From Akkermansia sp. (lineage in GTDB: Bacteria > Verrucomicrobiota > Verrucomicrobiia > Verrucomicrobiales > Akkermansiaceae), in the NCBI GenBank assembly GCA_017546445.1, contig JAFYWX010000034.1:1-42216 (forward strand): a stretch of DNA of 42,216 bases. Direction: 5' to 3'. The position numbers and the translations under genes are program-made. The notes beneath the pieces were generated by a model. The model ran no database searches. It was not told the origin of the DNA and saw nothing but the letters and a program-made list of their open reading frames with translations. Of the stretch, positions 6,243-16,188 are shown in pieces. Every line of letters begins with the position of its first letter. Within the stretch, counting starts at the first letter, position 1.

Positions 6243-9200
6243 ATGAAACTTCATCTGAATCTTTCCCTTCGTCGTGCTGTGTTAGCCGCTATGGCTGCTG
6301 TTGCCACGTTTGCCTCTACGGCAACAGCCGGTATTGTCGATACCCGATACGATTTGCAGTACTACCTGGACTTCAGCCGCAATGCAGGTGCTTTTGCCGC
6401 CGGTGCCACTAATGTTCAGGTGGGCTACTCGGATGATTCTGCTGCCTATACCATCCCGCTTATGCCGTACATGGGAAGCTTTGCTCAGGTGACGGATTCT
6501 GTAGCCCTTTCCTTAGGCAGCATTGCTACCAATGGTGGCGCGGCCCTGGTGTCTCCCCAGTTCGTATATGGCGCAGAACACGTTTTCAGCGTGGCTAAGT
6601 CCAAGTTTGATAAGGGGCAAATGTGTTATACGTTTACCGATGAGAACGGTGCTGCCAGCTCGGCTGAGGTATACACGGCTGTCAACATTGATACCTTTGG
6701 ACATGACGGAGGCGTGTCTCGTACGTCCAAGCTGGTAACGGCTGTTGCCTACACCCCCATGGCCACGGATGCTTTCATGTCCACGCTGGATTCCAGCACG
6801 TGGCTGTATCGTCTGGGAAATGGTGGTTATTGGGATTCAACTGGTTCAACCATTACAACCGGCAATAATGCCATTGGTGGCATTATCAACATGGATTCCT
6901 ATAAGCGGCAGGCTAATGGAGACTGGTATCTTCATGGAGTCTTCCGTAATGACCAGTCCACCCCCCTGGATACCGGTGTATTTTCGGGTGACAGCGGTAG
7001 TCCTCTCTTTGCATGGGACAAAGACCAGGAGCGTTTCGTGTTTGTCGGTGCTCTGTGGGCATCTAACCTGGTCAAGGGCTTTGGCAATGATGTGTACGCC
7101 CGCTTCAATCCCACACTTGCTCAGGCCGCCATGGATAAGTACACCATCAATGCCACTTTCTCCGGCACTGATACCATTGCCTGGAGTGCCTCTGATGCCG
7201 CAACGGGTGAAGGCTCCCTGACGCAGGGTGAGAACGTCATCAACTACACCGGCAAGGGCACGGCCAATGCCATGGCCGACACCAAGGGCCTTTCCTTTGC
7301 TACAGATTCCGAACAGCAGCAGGTGATTCAGCTGCAGGGTAATGTGAATATGGGTGCTGGTGCGCTCACCTTTACGAAGGGTGACTGGAAGCTGACCGAG
7401 GCGGCCGATTACACCCTCTCCAGTGCCGGTTTTGAAGTTCAGAAGGGTGCCAGCCTGACTCTGGAGCTCACGGGTACCACCAGCGAGGAAATCCGCAAGG
7501 TGGGCGAGGGTACGATGACCATTGCCGGCAGCGGAAACAACGAAGCGGCCCTGGTGGTTGGCGGTGGTACTGTAAAATATGAGCTCTCCTATGATGAGGA
7601 AGGTAACATTACTGGTTGCACGCTCGGCAACGCCGGTGAAACCCGCCTGAACCGCCAGAATGGCTATGCTGCCAGCTCGGTGCGCCTGGAGGGTGGTGTG
7701 GCTATCATCGCCCTCATGGGCGACAATCAGTTCAAGACCACATCCGTGGGTGGTGATACTTTTACCTTTGGTAACGATGGCGGCCTGCTGAACCTGAACG
7801 GGCATGACCTCAGCTGGGGTGTCATTCAGCAGGAGTCCTCCGGCAAGGGCGCCCGCATCGGCAACTTCACCCCCCTTGGCGAGAAAACACCGGGGCTTGC
7901 CACCTTTACCTACACCGGCAGCGGCCAGTTTGATGGCTGCTTTGTAGACGAAAGCAACGCTGCTAATGATGGCAAGGCCCAGCTGGCTGTTGTTTACAAA
8001 GGTGGAGCGAATGATACCTGGAAGCTTACTGGCAACAACACGAATGTGGGCGGCTATACCGTCCAGTCCGGCACTATGGTGCTGGAAGGCCTCAAGACGC
8101 ACCATGTGTGGAAATCTGATGCCAACGACTGGACACTCGCTTCCATCGAAGGCTCTGATATAACCGTGAACAACGGTGCTGCCTTCCAGCTTTCTCACCA
8201 TGCTAAGCTGGTGGGTGATGTCATTGTGGAGGGCAACGGTTCCTTCATCATGAACCAGGCTGTGAATGCCGATTATGAGTCCATTTCCGGCGGTTCCAAA
8301 ATCAACATAGCCGGTACGGAACTCACCACACTGACTGGTGATGTGAGACTCAATGGTAATTCCTCTTCCATGACGGCCAATGTGCAGTCCTCTGCCATTA
8401 CGAAGATTGACGGCAGCATTCGCATGGAGAACTATAACTGGGATGCTTCACCCACCCTTCAATTCGTCAAGGAAGGTAATGGTATCCTGGCTGTATCCGG
8501 CAATGTAAGCGTGCCTATGGTTGAAATTCGGGGTGGTGGTCTGGTGATTGAGCAGGCCAATGCCCAGGATTGGTACAAATGGACCATTGGCAAGGAAGGC
8601 TTCCTTGCCGCTGTTGGTGTAGAGCATTCGGTTGCGCTGGATTATTACATTAATAAAACATCAGATGGCGTTTTTGCTCTGACCTATGACCAGACTTCCG
8701 CATTGAATCTTGCCAATAAACAGAATCTCTATATCGGCGCCTGGGGTGAGGTGCACTATGGCAGCGCCAACGCTTCCTTGTCCGCCAATAATGAAGGAAA
8801 CTGGCTTCTGGGTGGCGGCACGGGCACGCTCATTGTTGACTTCAAGCTGACGGGTGACAAAGACCTGATTGTCGGCAACGAATGGTCAAGCGGTACGGTG
8901 CACCTGACCAACACGGCAAACGATATCAAGGATATCTACATCAAGGGTACAGGAAATAAGCTCACCTATGATAGCGTTGTGGCTCTGGGTGGTGCAACCA
9001 TCTCTCTTACGTATGGTAATGCTCTGGGCCTGTACGATGCGGACATGCTGGATGTTGTCAACACGAACTCTTCCGGTGTGCTGGCTCTGGCTTCTTCTGC
9101 AGACCTCAATCTGGCGGGCAGAAATCTGGCCATTGGCGCACTGAATGATCTGACCTATCAGGGCAATATTTCCCTGGGTGCGGGCGAATCCTACCGCTTC

Positions 9201-12200
9201 GGCGGCAGCGGCAACCTGACGGTCGACACGGAGCTGAAGGCATCCGACAAGATGCAGATTGATGGTCAGGGCACCACGGGCAGCAGTGTAACTCTTGCCC
9301 GGGAGAATGCGTTCACCGGTGATATTATTGTGGGCGGAGGCCTGGAGCTGGAAACTCCCAATTCCCAAGGCAATATTGCCTTGCATGCTGGGCATTCCTC
9401 TGCACTGGCAGCCGCCAATTCCATCGACCTGCAGAAGGGGGCTGATTTCTACACGGATGGTCAGAATCTGATGGCGCAGAACCTGAGTGCCCAGAGCGGT
9501 TCAACCATCAGCAACAATGGCAACAGCAATTCTTCCCTGGTGCTTTATGTGACAGAGGGTGTAAACACCTCCATTGCCGATGGCGTGCTGAGCGACCAGT
9601 ACAATGCAGCTAATCTTACCTTGGTAAAGGCTGGTGCCGGCACACTGAAAATGGAGGCCAACGCCAATTGGTCCGGCGAGCTTGTTATTGAAGGCGGTAA
9701 GGTAGTTGTAAAGACATCTGGCGATACAACAGCCGCTGGGGGTATTGGCTCTACAAATAACACCGTCTTTGTCGGTGATGGTGCGGTTCTTCGCGTCGAG
9801 GCGGCTAAGCGAGCAGGTTACAACCTTTTTGGTACGAGACTTGTTCAGACAGTGACAGGCACGGGCACCATTGAACTGGCATCCGGTGGTGCGGCTGTTC
9901 TGACCAGTCAGGGGGCGGCATTTGAAGGTACTGTTCATGTTATGGACAATACCCGCCTGTATATGAGCTCTGAATTAGTTTCCGGCCAGACCGTCTTTAA
10001 CAACCTCTCTGCTTTGAATAAGGCAGATATCAAGGTTGATTCTGGTAGTCAGGTCCGTGTTACTACGAATCTGCAGACTGTTTCCAATACGTTAATCAAT
10101 GCGTATTCTGATTTTTTCATTTCCGGATATGGTTTCGCGGGTTCTGATTCAGGGCTTGTACAAAGTGGGCTGAGAGATGGTGCTCTGGCCATTGATTGTG
10201 CTGCTACGGTATGGGGGAATGTCACCTTGCTGGCTGATGCCTCTATTTCGTCCAGCTCTTATGACCCCACAAATACAAAGAACTATCCTGGTTATTCATT
10301 ACCCTACAATTGTACAGATACTTATAGTGCTTTGGGACTTAACCAGCACTATGGTGTGAAAGGTGCTTTGGGCGGTACCATTCGTGGCCGGATTCTCAGC
10401 GATAATCATGCAGAGTTAACCATTCAAGGTAATGAAGGTATAACCATTACAGCAGATTCTGATAATACCTTCGGTGATTTGAAGATTGCCGGTGGACTTA
10501 TTCTCAATAAGGGCTTCCATGATGGTTTTGCCCTGCGTCTGGATGGCGGTAAGGCCGTGAGCCAGACCTCCACAGCACTGGGTACAGGCCATGTGACGCT
10601 GAACGACGGTCTCGTTCTGCGCCTGGCCGGCACTGGTGTGGCTAATCAGACAAGCGTGGAGTACACCTACGCCAACAATATCAGCGCCGGCGATGGTTCC
10701 ACCATTCAGAGCTACAATATCACCAATAAGCTGACGGGAACCGTGACAGCCGCCGGCACCCTGAATCTTGCCACGGCTCAGGGCGGTGTGCTGAATCTGG
10801 CCGGTGGTGTTTCCGGCAGTGGCGCACTGAATATCGGTGCAGATTCTAAGGTGATTCTGGGTGATGGCGTGACCTTCGGCGGTAATGTGGTAGCCGAGGC
10901 CGGGGCTGATTTCACGCTTGAATCAGTGGCATCTCTGGCTACTACATCCACGATTACGGGTACGGATTCCCTTACGTTGCACCTGGGTGGTACGTCAGAT
11001 TATACGCTGGGCGGCATCACGATGAATGGGGCAGATTCTGCTTTGACGCTTCATTTCGATTTCACTCAGGCAGGTTTGGCAGATTACACCACGCTCAATT
11101 CCTCAATTGCATCCTCTGCCACCACTATTGCGATTGACCTCAACATGTTCAACGACATCACGGAGGGCAACTACACGCTGATTAGTGGCAGCCTGGGCAA
11201 CACAACCTACACCCTGGCAGATACATACGGCGATCGTCTGTCCCTTGTTGTGGATAACGGCACCCTTACGCTGCAGGTTGGTGCAGAAGGCCGCCTGTAC
11301 TGGGCTGCTGATTCTGCCAGCCACGTGTGGAACAATACTGATAATAACTGGCTGACAGGCAACAAGGGAGAGAAGGAGGCCTTCTCCGGCACGGCTGAGG
11401 TGATGCTCACCTCCTCGGGACTGAGCACGGCAGGCACCCGCGAATCCATCAGCGTATCTGACACCCTGACCGTTGGTAAGGTGAACGTATCCTCCCTTTA
11501 CGAGCTGAAGGGCGAGGGCTCGCTCAGCGGCAAGCAACTGGGCGTAGGTGCCGGCGGCGACCTGAAGCTGGGTGTGAATGCCACCTTCACGGAAGGTGTG
11601 CAGGTGAATGACGGCACGCTGACGGTGGAGGGCAAGTCTCTCACGGCCAATGTAAGCGCAGAAAATGGTGCAGAGGTGAATCTGAACGGTGCCACGCTGA
11701 AGGGTGATGTGACGGTTGGCTCCGAGTCTGCAGTCAACATGGATGCTGCCAGCATGACGGGCGCAGTGAGCACACCGGCCTCTGGAGCCATTTCCCTGAC
11801 CAATGCCAAGCTCTCCGGCACCTTCTCCACAGATTCCGGAGCAACGGTGCTGAAGGCTGATAAGCTGGTGCTGAGCGAAGGTACGTTCGATTCTTCTGCC
11901 CAGCTGGAGGCCGGCTCCATCACCGTGGCCGGTGGTTCCTTCACCCTTAAGGGCGCTTCTGACATTGAGACACTTGCCGTGAATGCCGGTCAGACCGCCA
12001 TGCTGCAGAATGCGGACAAGACGGTGGGCAACAACAAGGAGATTGGCACACTCTCCCTGGCTGACGGGGCCTCGCTTGCTATTAAGAACACTACCGCAGG
12101 CACTTCTGTATCGGGTATCATTGATACAGTGCAGCTTGCCGGTACCGGCACCATTAAGGAAGTACAGGATTCCGGGTATCTGAAGATTGGTACGCTGGCT

Positions 12201-15200
12201 CTTGCAGAGGGCACAACGAAGGGCACCCTGCAGATAAGCAAGGCCAACACAAATGGCGGTGCTGCCTACACCTCGGTTGTAGAATTCGGCTCAGCAACGG
12301 CTGCTGCCGGCAACTTTGCCGGTGATATTGTGCTGAGCAACACGAAGAACTCCAGCAGCAACAACCATTCTCTGTTCATCACGCTGGCAGGAAAAGAGAC
12401 GTTCTCCAATGCCGTGGTGAAGATGCAGACTCAGGAGTGCTCTGGCGGTTATCTGGGCATGGGTGTCAAGGCAGATGGTGCAGTCATCGGCGGTCTGGAG
12501 TCTTCCTCCGCGGTGGGTACTCGCGCTCTTCTGTTCTCCGGTGAGGCAAACCAGAATTGCGGCTGGAATACAGGTGATAGCAATAACCACCAGATTGGTA
12601 ATAGTGTTGCACGAACCCTCGTTATCGACACGGATGCCGGTGAGAGCTATACCTTCAATGGCCGTGTCATGAACAATCTCAGCATTGTCAAGACCGGTGA
12701 GGGTATGCAGGCCTTCAATGGCAAGTCCACAGAACACGGCTCTCACAACTTCAATGGTTCCATTGAAGTTCAGGCTGGTACGCTGGCGTTTACGGGTGAT
12801 GCCATGGGCATGCTTTCCGCTGCCTCCAAGGTGACCGTGACTGGTGGTGCACTGGATATCAGCAGCTATGACTTTAACTCTGGCAACAGCCTGGCGGTTA
12901 ATAATCTCTCCGTGTCTGAGAATGGCGTGCTGGCGCTGGGCAATCTGACGGCTGGTACAACGTACAACCTTTTCAGCACCACGGTGGATAATTGGACCAC
13001 GCTGACATCGGATAACTTCTCCATCAGCGGAACATCTCTTTCCGATCTGGGGCGCGTGAATCTCGCCCTGGGTATGGATGGTTCTTTCTGCTATACCATG
13101 GAGGAAAGCTGGAACCTTGTCTGGAACGGTGGCGAATCCGGCAAGTGGAATACATCCACCAGCAACGAAGTGTGGGAGACAACCCGCCTGAATGAAATGG
13201 CTGGTGTGGAAACGACCTTCAACACGCGCTTCACCAACAATGATAATGTTGAGTTCAGAACCGGCGCAGATCTGGAGCTGGAGGGTAATATCATCGTTAA
13301 CAACGTGAAGCTGGGTGATAATGTTGCCCTGGTGACCAATGGTAAGCTGACCATGAATGGCGAGCTGAGCATGGGCAGCGGCAGCAGCTGGGACTTCTCC
13401 GGCGAGACTACACTGCGCGTGTCGGAGGGGACTCTTAATAGCTCCGGCGCCTCCCTCACCGTGGGCGAGGACGCAACGCTTGTCATAACGGGTATGTCTG
13501 CAAGTGCAGATGGCGCTATATCCTCTGTCCTGGATAATGTTTCCGGCGTTGGTACGACGGTGCTGAATTACACCGTATCCGGCAATGGCCTGGGCTTTGA
13601 TTTCCGCGGCCTGAGCGGCACGGTTCAGGTGGATAGCGGCCGTATTCAGATAAACAAGAGCCAGTTCGGTACGGAGAGTCCCACTATTGTGCTTGCATCC
13701 AGCAATAGCCAGCTGGTCTTTGCCGATGACAAGAACCCTGAATTGAAGAGTGATGTGGTGCTGAATGCCAACACGACCTTCCACTCAAACTCTGGTTGCT
13801 CTGGTACCATATCCGGTGTTATCAGCGGCAGCGGTAATCTGACCAAAGCAGGCACGGGCACGCTGACCTTCACGGAACAGAACACCTATACCGGCACGAC
13901 GAACATCAGCGGCGGTAAGATTATTCTGGCTACCGGCGGGGATTACGTTCTGTATAACTCCGTGACCAATGGTACGCTGGAGGTTGCCAAGGATACCACA
14001 CTGGTTGTTGCCAATGGTAAGGCCGTTTCGTCTGCTCTGCTGGTGAACGGCGGCGTGGTGGATGTGACCGCCAACAATAACGCGGTGATTTCCGGTAATG
14101 TCACGGTGCAGAATGGTGGTGTGCTGAAGTTCTCCTACACGGGGGCTGAGGCGTACGATTGTATGGCCAATCCCGGCAGCTGCACCATTACGCTCAACAA
14201 TGGTACGCTGGATTTCGGCGCAACTCGTCAGACTCTTTCCAGCTGGGGTATCACCATGAGTAATGGTTCACTCATTTCCGGTGAGGGGCAGAAGTATAGC
14301 TCCTATCAAGCTGCCATTGACATCAATGCCGCCAGCATGACGATTGCTGCCACCGCCGGTCAGAATGAGATTTCGGCCTGGACGCGCCTGCGCAACAGCA
14401 ACACCAAGGCGATTTATAACGTGAGCAATGGTGCCACCCTGACGGTGAGCGGTCTCATTCAGTCCGATGGTAAGGCAACGGGTGGTATCGAGAAGCAGGG
14501 TGATGGCACTCTCATCTTTACGCGTGACCATTCGTTTAACGGCACAACCACCATCTCTGCCGGTACGCTGGTGCTGGACCTGGGCACCGTGACCACGGGC
14601 GAGGGTGAATCTGCCGTGACGAGCAACGGTGTGTACACGCTGGATGGTGCCGTGGCAGGCGCAGGCAAGCTGCAGGTGAATACCGGTACCACCCTGCAGG
14701 TGGATGCCGCTACGGAGACGGTTGAGACGGAGGTATCCTTGCAGAAGGATGCCAGATGGCAGATTCAGACGCAGGGAAGCTACAGCCTGAGCAATAAGGT
14801 GAGCGGTGACGGTACGCTTGAAATCTCTGGCGGTACCACACTGGCCATTGGTGGCAACAATAACAAGCTTCTTGCCGTTGATACGGAGGTGAAGTCTGGC
14901 TCCACATTGCAGTTCACGGGCTCCAATACCTCTGATAACATTGCCTTTGGTGCCAATAAGTCCATCACGGTCGACGGCGGCACGGTTGACTTCGGCACGA
15001 CTCGCCAGACCATGGGTGGCTGGACTCTGAACCTGAGCAACGGAGCTAAGGTGCAGGGCAATGGTGGCAGCTATAGCGCCAACGGTTCCCGCCAGGCTGC
15101 TCTGGACTACAACAACACAACGGGCAATACCATCAACGCAACAGCCGGGGTCAGCACTATTGAAGCGAAGACTCGTCTTCGTAGCGGTAGCGAGCTGACC

Positions 15201-15908
15201 TACAACGTATCCAAGGATGCTGCGTTGAATGTCACCGGCCTGGTGCATTCTGATGGCGGCAGCAACGGTGTCATCTATAAGACCGGCGAAGGTTCGCTGA
15301 GCCTGAACAATGAGACCAACGACCTGGGCAAGATTCTGGTTAAGGAAGGCTCGGCTGCTATTCACGGGGCTGGGGCATACACGCTGGCGGAGCTTCAGGC
15401 TGCCACCAAGGTGGACGTAGGCTTCTATGTAGGCGCAACCAAGGATACCACAACCAAGACAAGCGTAAGCGTTTCTCAGAAGGCCTTGCTGGGCGGTGGC
15501 GCCACGCTGAACACTACCTGCCTGACCCTGGCTGCAGGTTCCACGCTGGATATGGATAACCTGGACGCAGGGGCTGTGTCGCTGAGCGGCGCACTGACCT
15601 TTGGCGGCAAGGTGCAGATGGGCGAGAACCTGCTGGCCGCCGTGGGTGCCATGAGCGGCTACCAGAGCCTGGTGCTCTTTACCGGGCTGACGGATGGGGT
15701 AACTCTCCCCGCTACGGTGAGCGATGCTGCGTCCATGGTGCAGGCCAGTGAGGTATTCAGCAATGTGCAGAACAACACGCTGTACGTCTCCTACCAGGTC
15801 ATCGATAACGTAGGCAGCCTGATGGTTGTTCTCGTTCCCGAGCCCGCTACGACCACGCTCAGCCTGCTGGCCCTGGCTGCTCTCGCTGCCCGCCGCCGCA
15901 GAAAGTAA
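6243..15908 (+). CDS. Giant secreted S6-type serine protease with beta-helix passenger and PEP-CTERM tail
   Basis: This protein has 3221 residues. Residues 1-29 are a signal peptide (cleavage after STATA). Residues 30-300 resemble the S6/SPATE autotransporter protease domain: DLQYYLDFSRNAGAFAAGAT matches its N-terminal motif, and the triad appears intact as His113 (GAEHV), Asp155 (GHDGG, before SKLVTAV) and Ser251 (GDSGSPLFAWD). The remainder is a long Gly/Ser/Thr/Asn-rich repeat region expected to form a beta-helix, with autotransporter-associated repeats near 2525-2560 and 2747-2782 and two homologous blocks near 2645-2755 and 2905-3010. There is no beta-barrel. The end is VPEPATTTLSLLALAALAARRRRK, a PEP-CTERM signal for exosortase-type sorting. 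It is probably anchored on, or released from, the cell surface; the protein target is unknown. Confidence 0.9.
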   Translation: MKLHLNLSLRRAVLAAMAAVATFASTATAGIVDTRYDLQYYLDFSRNAGAFAAGATNVQVGYSDDSAAYTIPLMPYMGSFAQVTDSVALSLGSIATNGGAALVSPQFVYGAEHVFSVAKSKFDKGQMCYTFTDENGAASSAEVYTAVNIDTFGHDGGVSRTSKLVTAVAYTPMATDAFMSTLDSSTWLYRLGNGGYWDSTGSTITTGNNAIGGIINMDSYKRQANGDWYLHGVFRNDQSTPLDTGVFSGDSGSPLFAWDKDQERFVFVGALWASNLVKGFGNDVYARFNPTLAQAAMDKYTINATFSGTDTIAWSASDAATGEGSLTQGENVINYTGKGTANAMADTKGLSFATDSEQQQVIQLQGNVNMGAGALTFTKGDWKLTEAADYTLSSAGFEVQKGASLTLELTGTTSEEIRKVGEGTMTIAGSGNNEAALVVGGGTVKYELSYDEEGNITGCTLGNAGETRLNRQNGYAASSVRLEGGVAIIALMGDNQFKTTSVGGDTFTFGNDGGLLNLNGHDLSWGVIQQESSGKGARIGNFTPLGEKTPGLATFTYTGSGQFDGCFVDESNAANDGKAQLAVVYKGGANDTWKLTGNNTNVGGYTVQSGTMVLEGLKTHHVWKSDANDWTLASIEGSDITVNNGAAFQLSHHAKLVGDVIVEGNGSFIMNQAVNADYESISGGSKINIAGTELTTLTGDVRLNGNSSSMTANVQSSAITKIDGSIRMENYNWDASPTLQFVKEGNGILAVSGNVSVPMVEIRGGGLVIEQANAQDWYKWTIGKEGFLAAVGVEHSVALDYYINKTSDGVFALTYDQTSALNLANKQNLYIGAWGEVHYGSANASLSANNEGNWLLGGGTGTLIVDFKLTGDKDLIVGNEWSSGTVHLTNTANDIKDIYIKGTGNKLTYDSVVALGGATISLTYGNALGLYDADMLDVVNTNSSGVLALASSADLNLAGRNLAIGALNDLTYQGNISLGAGESYRFGGSGNLTVDTELKASDKMQIDGQGTTGSSVTLARENAFTGDIIVGGGLELETPNSQGNIALHAGHSSALAAANSIDLQKGADFYTDGQNLMAQNLSAQSGSTISNNGNSNSSLVLYVTEGVNTSIADGVLSDQYNAANLTLVKAGAGTLKMEANANWSGELVIEGGKVVVKTSGDTTAAGGIGSTNNTVFVGDGAVLRVEAAKRAGYNLFGTRLVQTVTGTGTIELASGGAAVLTSQGAAFEGTVHVMDNTRLYMSSELVSGQTVFNNLSALNKADIKVDSGSQVRVTTNLQTVSNTLINAYSDFFISGYGFAGSDSGLVQSGLRDGALAIDCAATVWGNVTLLADASISSSSYDPTNTKNYPGYSLPYNCTDTYSALGLNQHYGVKGALGGTIRGRILSDNHAELTIQGNEGITITADSDNTFGDLKIAGGLILNKGFHDGFALRLDGGKAVSQTSTALGTGHVTLNDGLVLRLAGTGVANQTSVEYTYANNISAGDGSTIQSYNITNKLTGTVTAAGTLNLATAQGGVLNLAGGVSGSGALNIGADSKVILGDGVTFGGNVVAEAGADFTLESVASLATTSTITGTDSLTLHLGGTSDYTLGGITMNGADSALTLHFDFTQAGLADYTTLNSSIASSATTIAIDLNMFNDITEGNYTLISGSLGNTTYTLADTYGDRLSLVVDNGTLTLQVGAEGRLYWAADSASHVWNNTDNNWLTGNKGEKEAFSGTAEVMLTSSGLSTAGTRESISVSDTLTVGKVNVSSLYELKGEGSLSGKQLGVGAGGDLKLGVNATFTEGVQVNDGTLTVEGKSLTANVSAENGAEVNLNGATLKGDVTVGSESAVNMDAASMTGAVSTPASGAISLTNAKLSGTFSTDSGATVLKADKLVLSEGTFDSSAQLEAGSITVAGGSFTLKGASDIETLAVNAGQTAMLQNADKTVGNNKEIGTLSLADGASLAIKNTTAGTSVSGIIDTVQLAGTGTIKEVQDSGYLKIGTLALAEGTTKGTLQISKANTNGGAAYTSVVEFGSATAAAGNFAGDIVLSNTKNSSSNNHSLFITLAGKETFSNAVVKMQTQECSGGYLGMGVKADGAVIGGLESSSAVGTRALLFSGEANQNCGWNTGDSNNHQIGNSVARTLVIDTDAGESYTFNGRVMNNLSIVKTGEGMQAFNGKSTEHGSHNFNGSIEVQAGTLAFTGDAMGMLSAASKVTVTGGALDISSYDFNSGNSLAVNNLSVSENGVLALGNLTAGTTYNLFSTTVDNWTTLTSDNFSISGTSLSDLGRVNLALGMDGSFCYTMEESWNLVWNGGESGKWNTSTSNEVWETTRLNEMAGVETTFNTRFTNNDNVEFRTGADLELEGNIIVNNVKLGDNVALVTNGKLTMNGELSMGSGSSWDFSGETTLRVSEGTLNSSGASLTVGEDATLVITGMSASADGAISSVLDNVSGVGTTVLNYTVSGNGLGFDFRGLSGTVQVDSGRIQINKSQFGTESPTIVLASSNSQLVFADDKNPELKSDVVLNANTTFHSNSGCSGTISGVISGSGNLTKAGTGTLTFTEQNTYTGTTNISGGKIILATGGDYVLYNSVTNGTLEVAKDTTLVVANGKAVSSALLVNGGVVDVTANNNAVISGNVTVQNGGVLKFSYTGAEAYDCMANPGSCTITLNNGTLDFGATRQTLSSWGITMSNGSLISGEGQKYSSYQAAIDINAASMTIAATAGQNEISAWTRLRNSNTKAIYNVSNGATLTVSGLIQSDGKATGGIEKQGDGTLIFTRDHSFNGTTTISAGTLVLDLGTVTTGEGESAVTSNGVYTLDGAVAGAGKLQVNTGTTLQVDAATETVETEVSLQKDARWQIQTQGSYSLSNKVSGDGTLEISGGTTLAIGGNNNKLLAVDTEVKSGSTLQFTGSNTSDNIAFGANKSITVDGGTVDFGTTRQTMGGWTLNLSNGAKVQGNGGSYSANGSRQAALDYNNTTGNTINATAGVSTIEAKTRLRSGSELTYNVSKDAALNVTGLVHSDGGSNGVIYKTGEGSLSLNNETNDLGKILVKEGSAAIHGAGAYTLAELQAATKVDVGFYVGATKDTTTKTSVSVSQKALLGGGATLNTTCLTLAAGSTLDMDNLDAGAVSLSGALTFGGKVQMGENLLAAVGAMSGYQSLVLFTGLTDGVTLPATVSDAASMVQASEVFSNVQNNTLYVSYQVIDNVGSLMVVLVPEPATTTLSLLALAALAARRRRK

Positions 15909-16031
15909 AACAATTCGCGGGCGTCTCGCCTCGGCGTAGCCCCCGTAAGGGGGCGAAGACGGGAGCCCGCTACGACAACCTTGAGCCTGCTGGCCCTGGC
16001 TGCACTCGCTGCCCGCCGCCGCAGAAAGTAA
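15909..16031 (+). pseudogene. In-frame duplicate of the PEP-CTERM coding end
   Basis: After the protease stop (TAA 15906-15908), 15964-16031 repeats the preceding 3' end almost exactly and encodes EPATTTLSLLALAALAARRRRK and a stop again. The offset is 123 bp, a multiple of three, and no other stop lies between, so the duplicate is in the same frame as the protease. The intervening 50 bp form an imperfect hairpin: GCGGGC at 15916-15921 faces GCCCGC in the duplicate, around an inner GCCCCC-GTAA-GGGGGC. It could be a remnant of a second PEP-CTERM gene or a tail duplication. Confidence 0.8.
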
Positions 16032-16058
16032 GTATGGAGTAATTTAATCTGTAAGCAA

Positions 16059-16096
16059 GTGCCCGCGCGGTGGAATGGCTGCGCGGGTACTTTTTT
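16059..16096 (+). terminator. Intrinsic terminator after the protease gene
   Basis: GTGCCCGCGC (16059-16068) pairs with GCGCGGGTAC (16081-16090) with one G-T pair, followed by six T (16091-16096). It lies after the duplicated tail, so both tails are within the transcript. Confidence 0.8.
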
Positions 16097-16119
16097 GCGT
16101 GTTGCGGTGCCACTTTTTC

Positions 16120-16147
16120 ACTATTCACTCTTCATTATTCACTTTTT
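16120..16147. repeat. Degenerate heptamers upstream of lysS
   Basis: Four 7-bp units run ACTATTC, ACTCTTC, ATTATTC, ACTTTTT. They share period and composition with the other heptamer arrays in the window but differ in sequence. Confidence 0.55.
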
Positions 16148-16173
16148 AGGCTGGAAATTCGTGAAAAAGTGCG

Positions 16174-16179
16174 TATAAT
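16174..16179 (+). promoter_or_regulatory. -10 box of lysS, near-leaderless
   Basis: A perfect TATAAT lies 9 nt before the lysS ATG (16189). The -35 position (about 16151, CTGGAA) matches consensus poorly. There is no room for a Shine-Dalgarno-containing leader if this box is used. Confidence 0.55.
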
Positions 16180-16188
16180 GCCCGCGCT

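Noticed and set aside
6846..15365. Several long ORFs (up to 497 residues) antisense to the protease gene
   Set aside because: They reflect stop-poor reverse frames of a repetitive gene; no ribosome binding sites or known domains.
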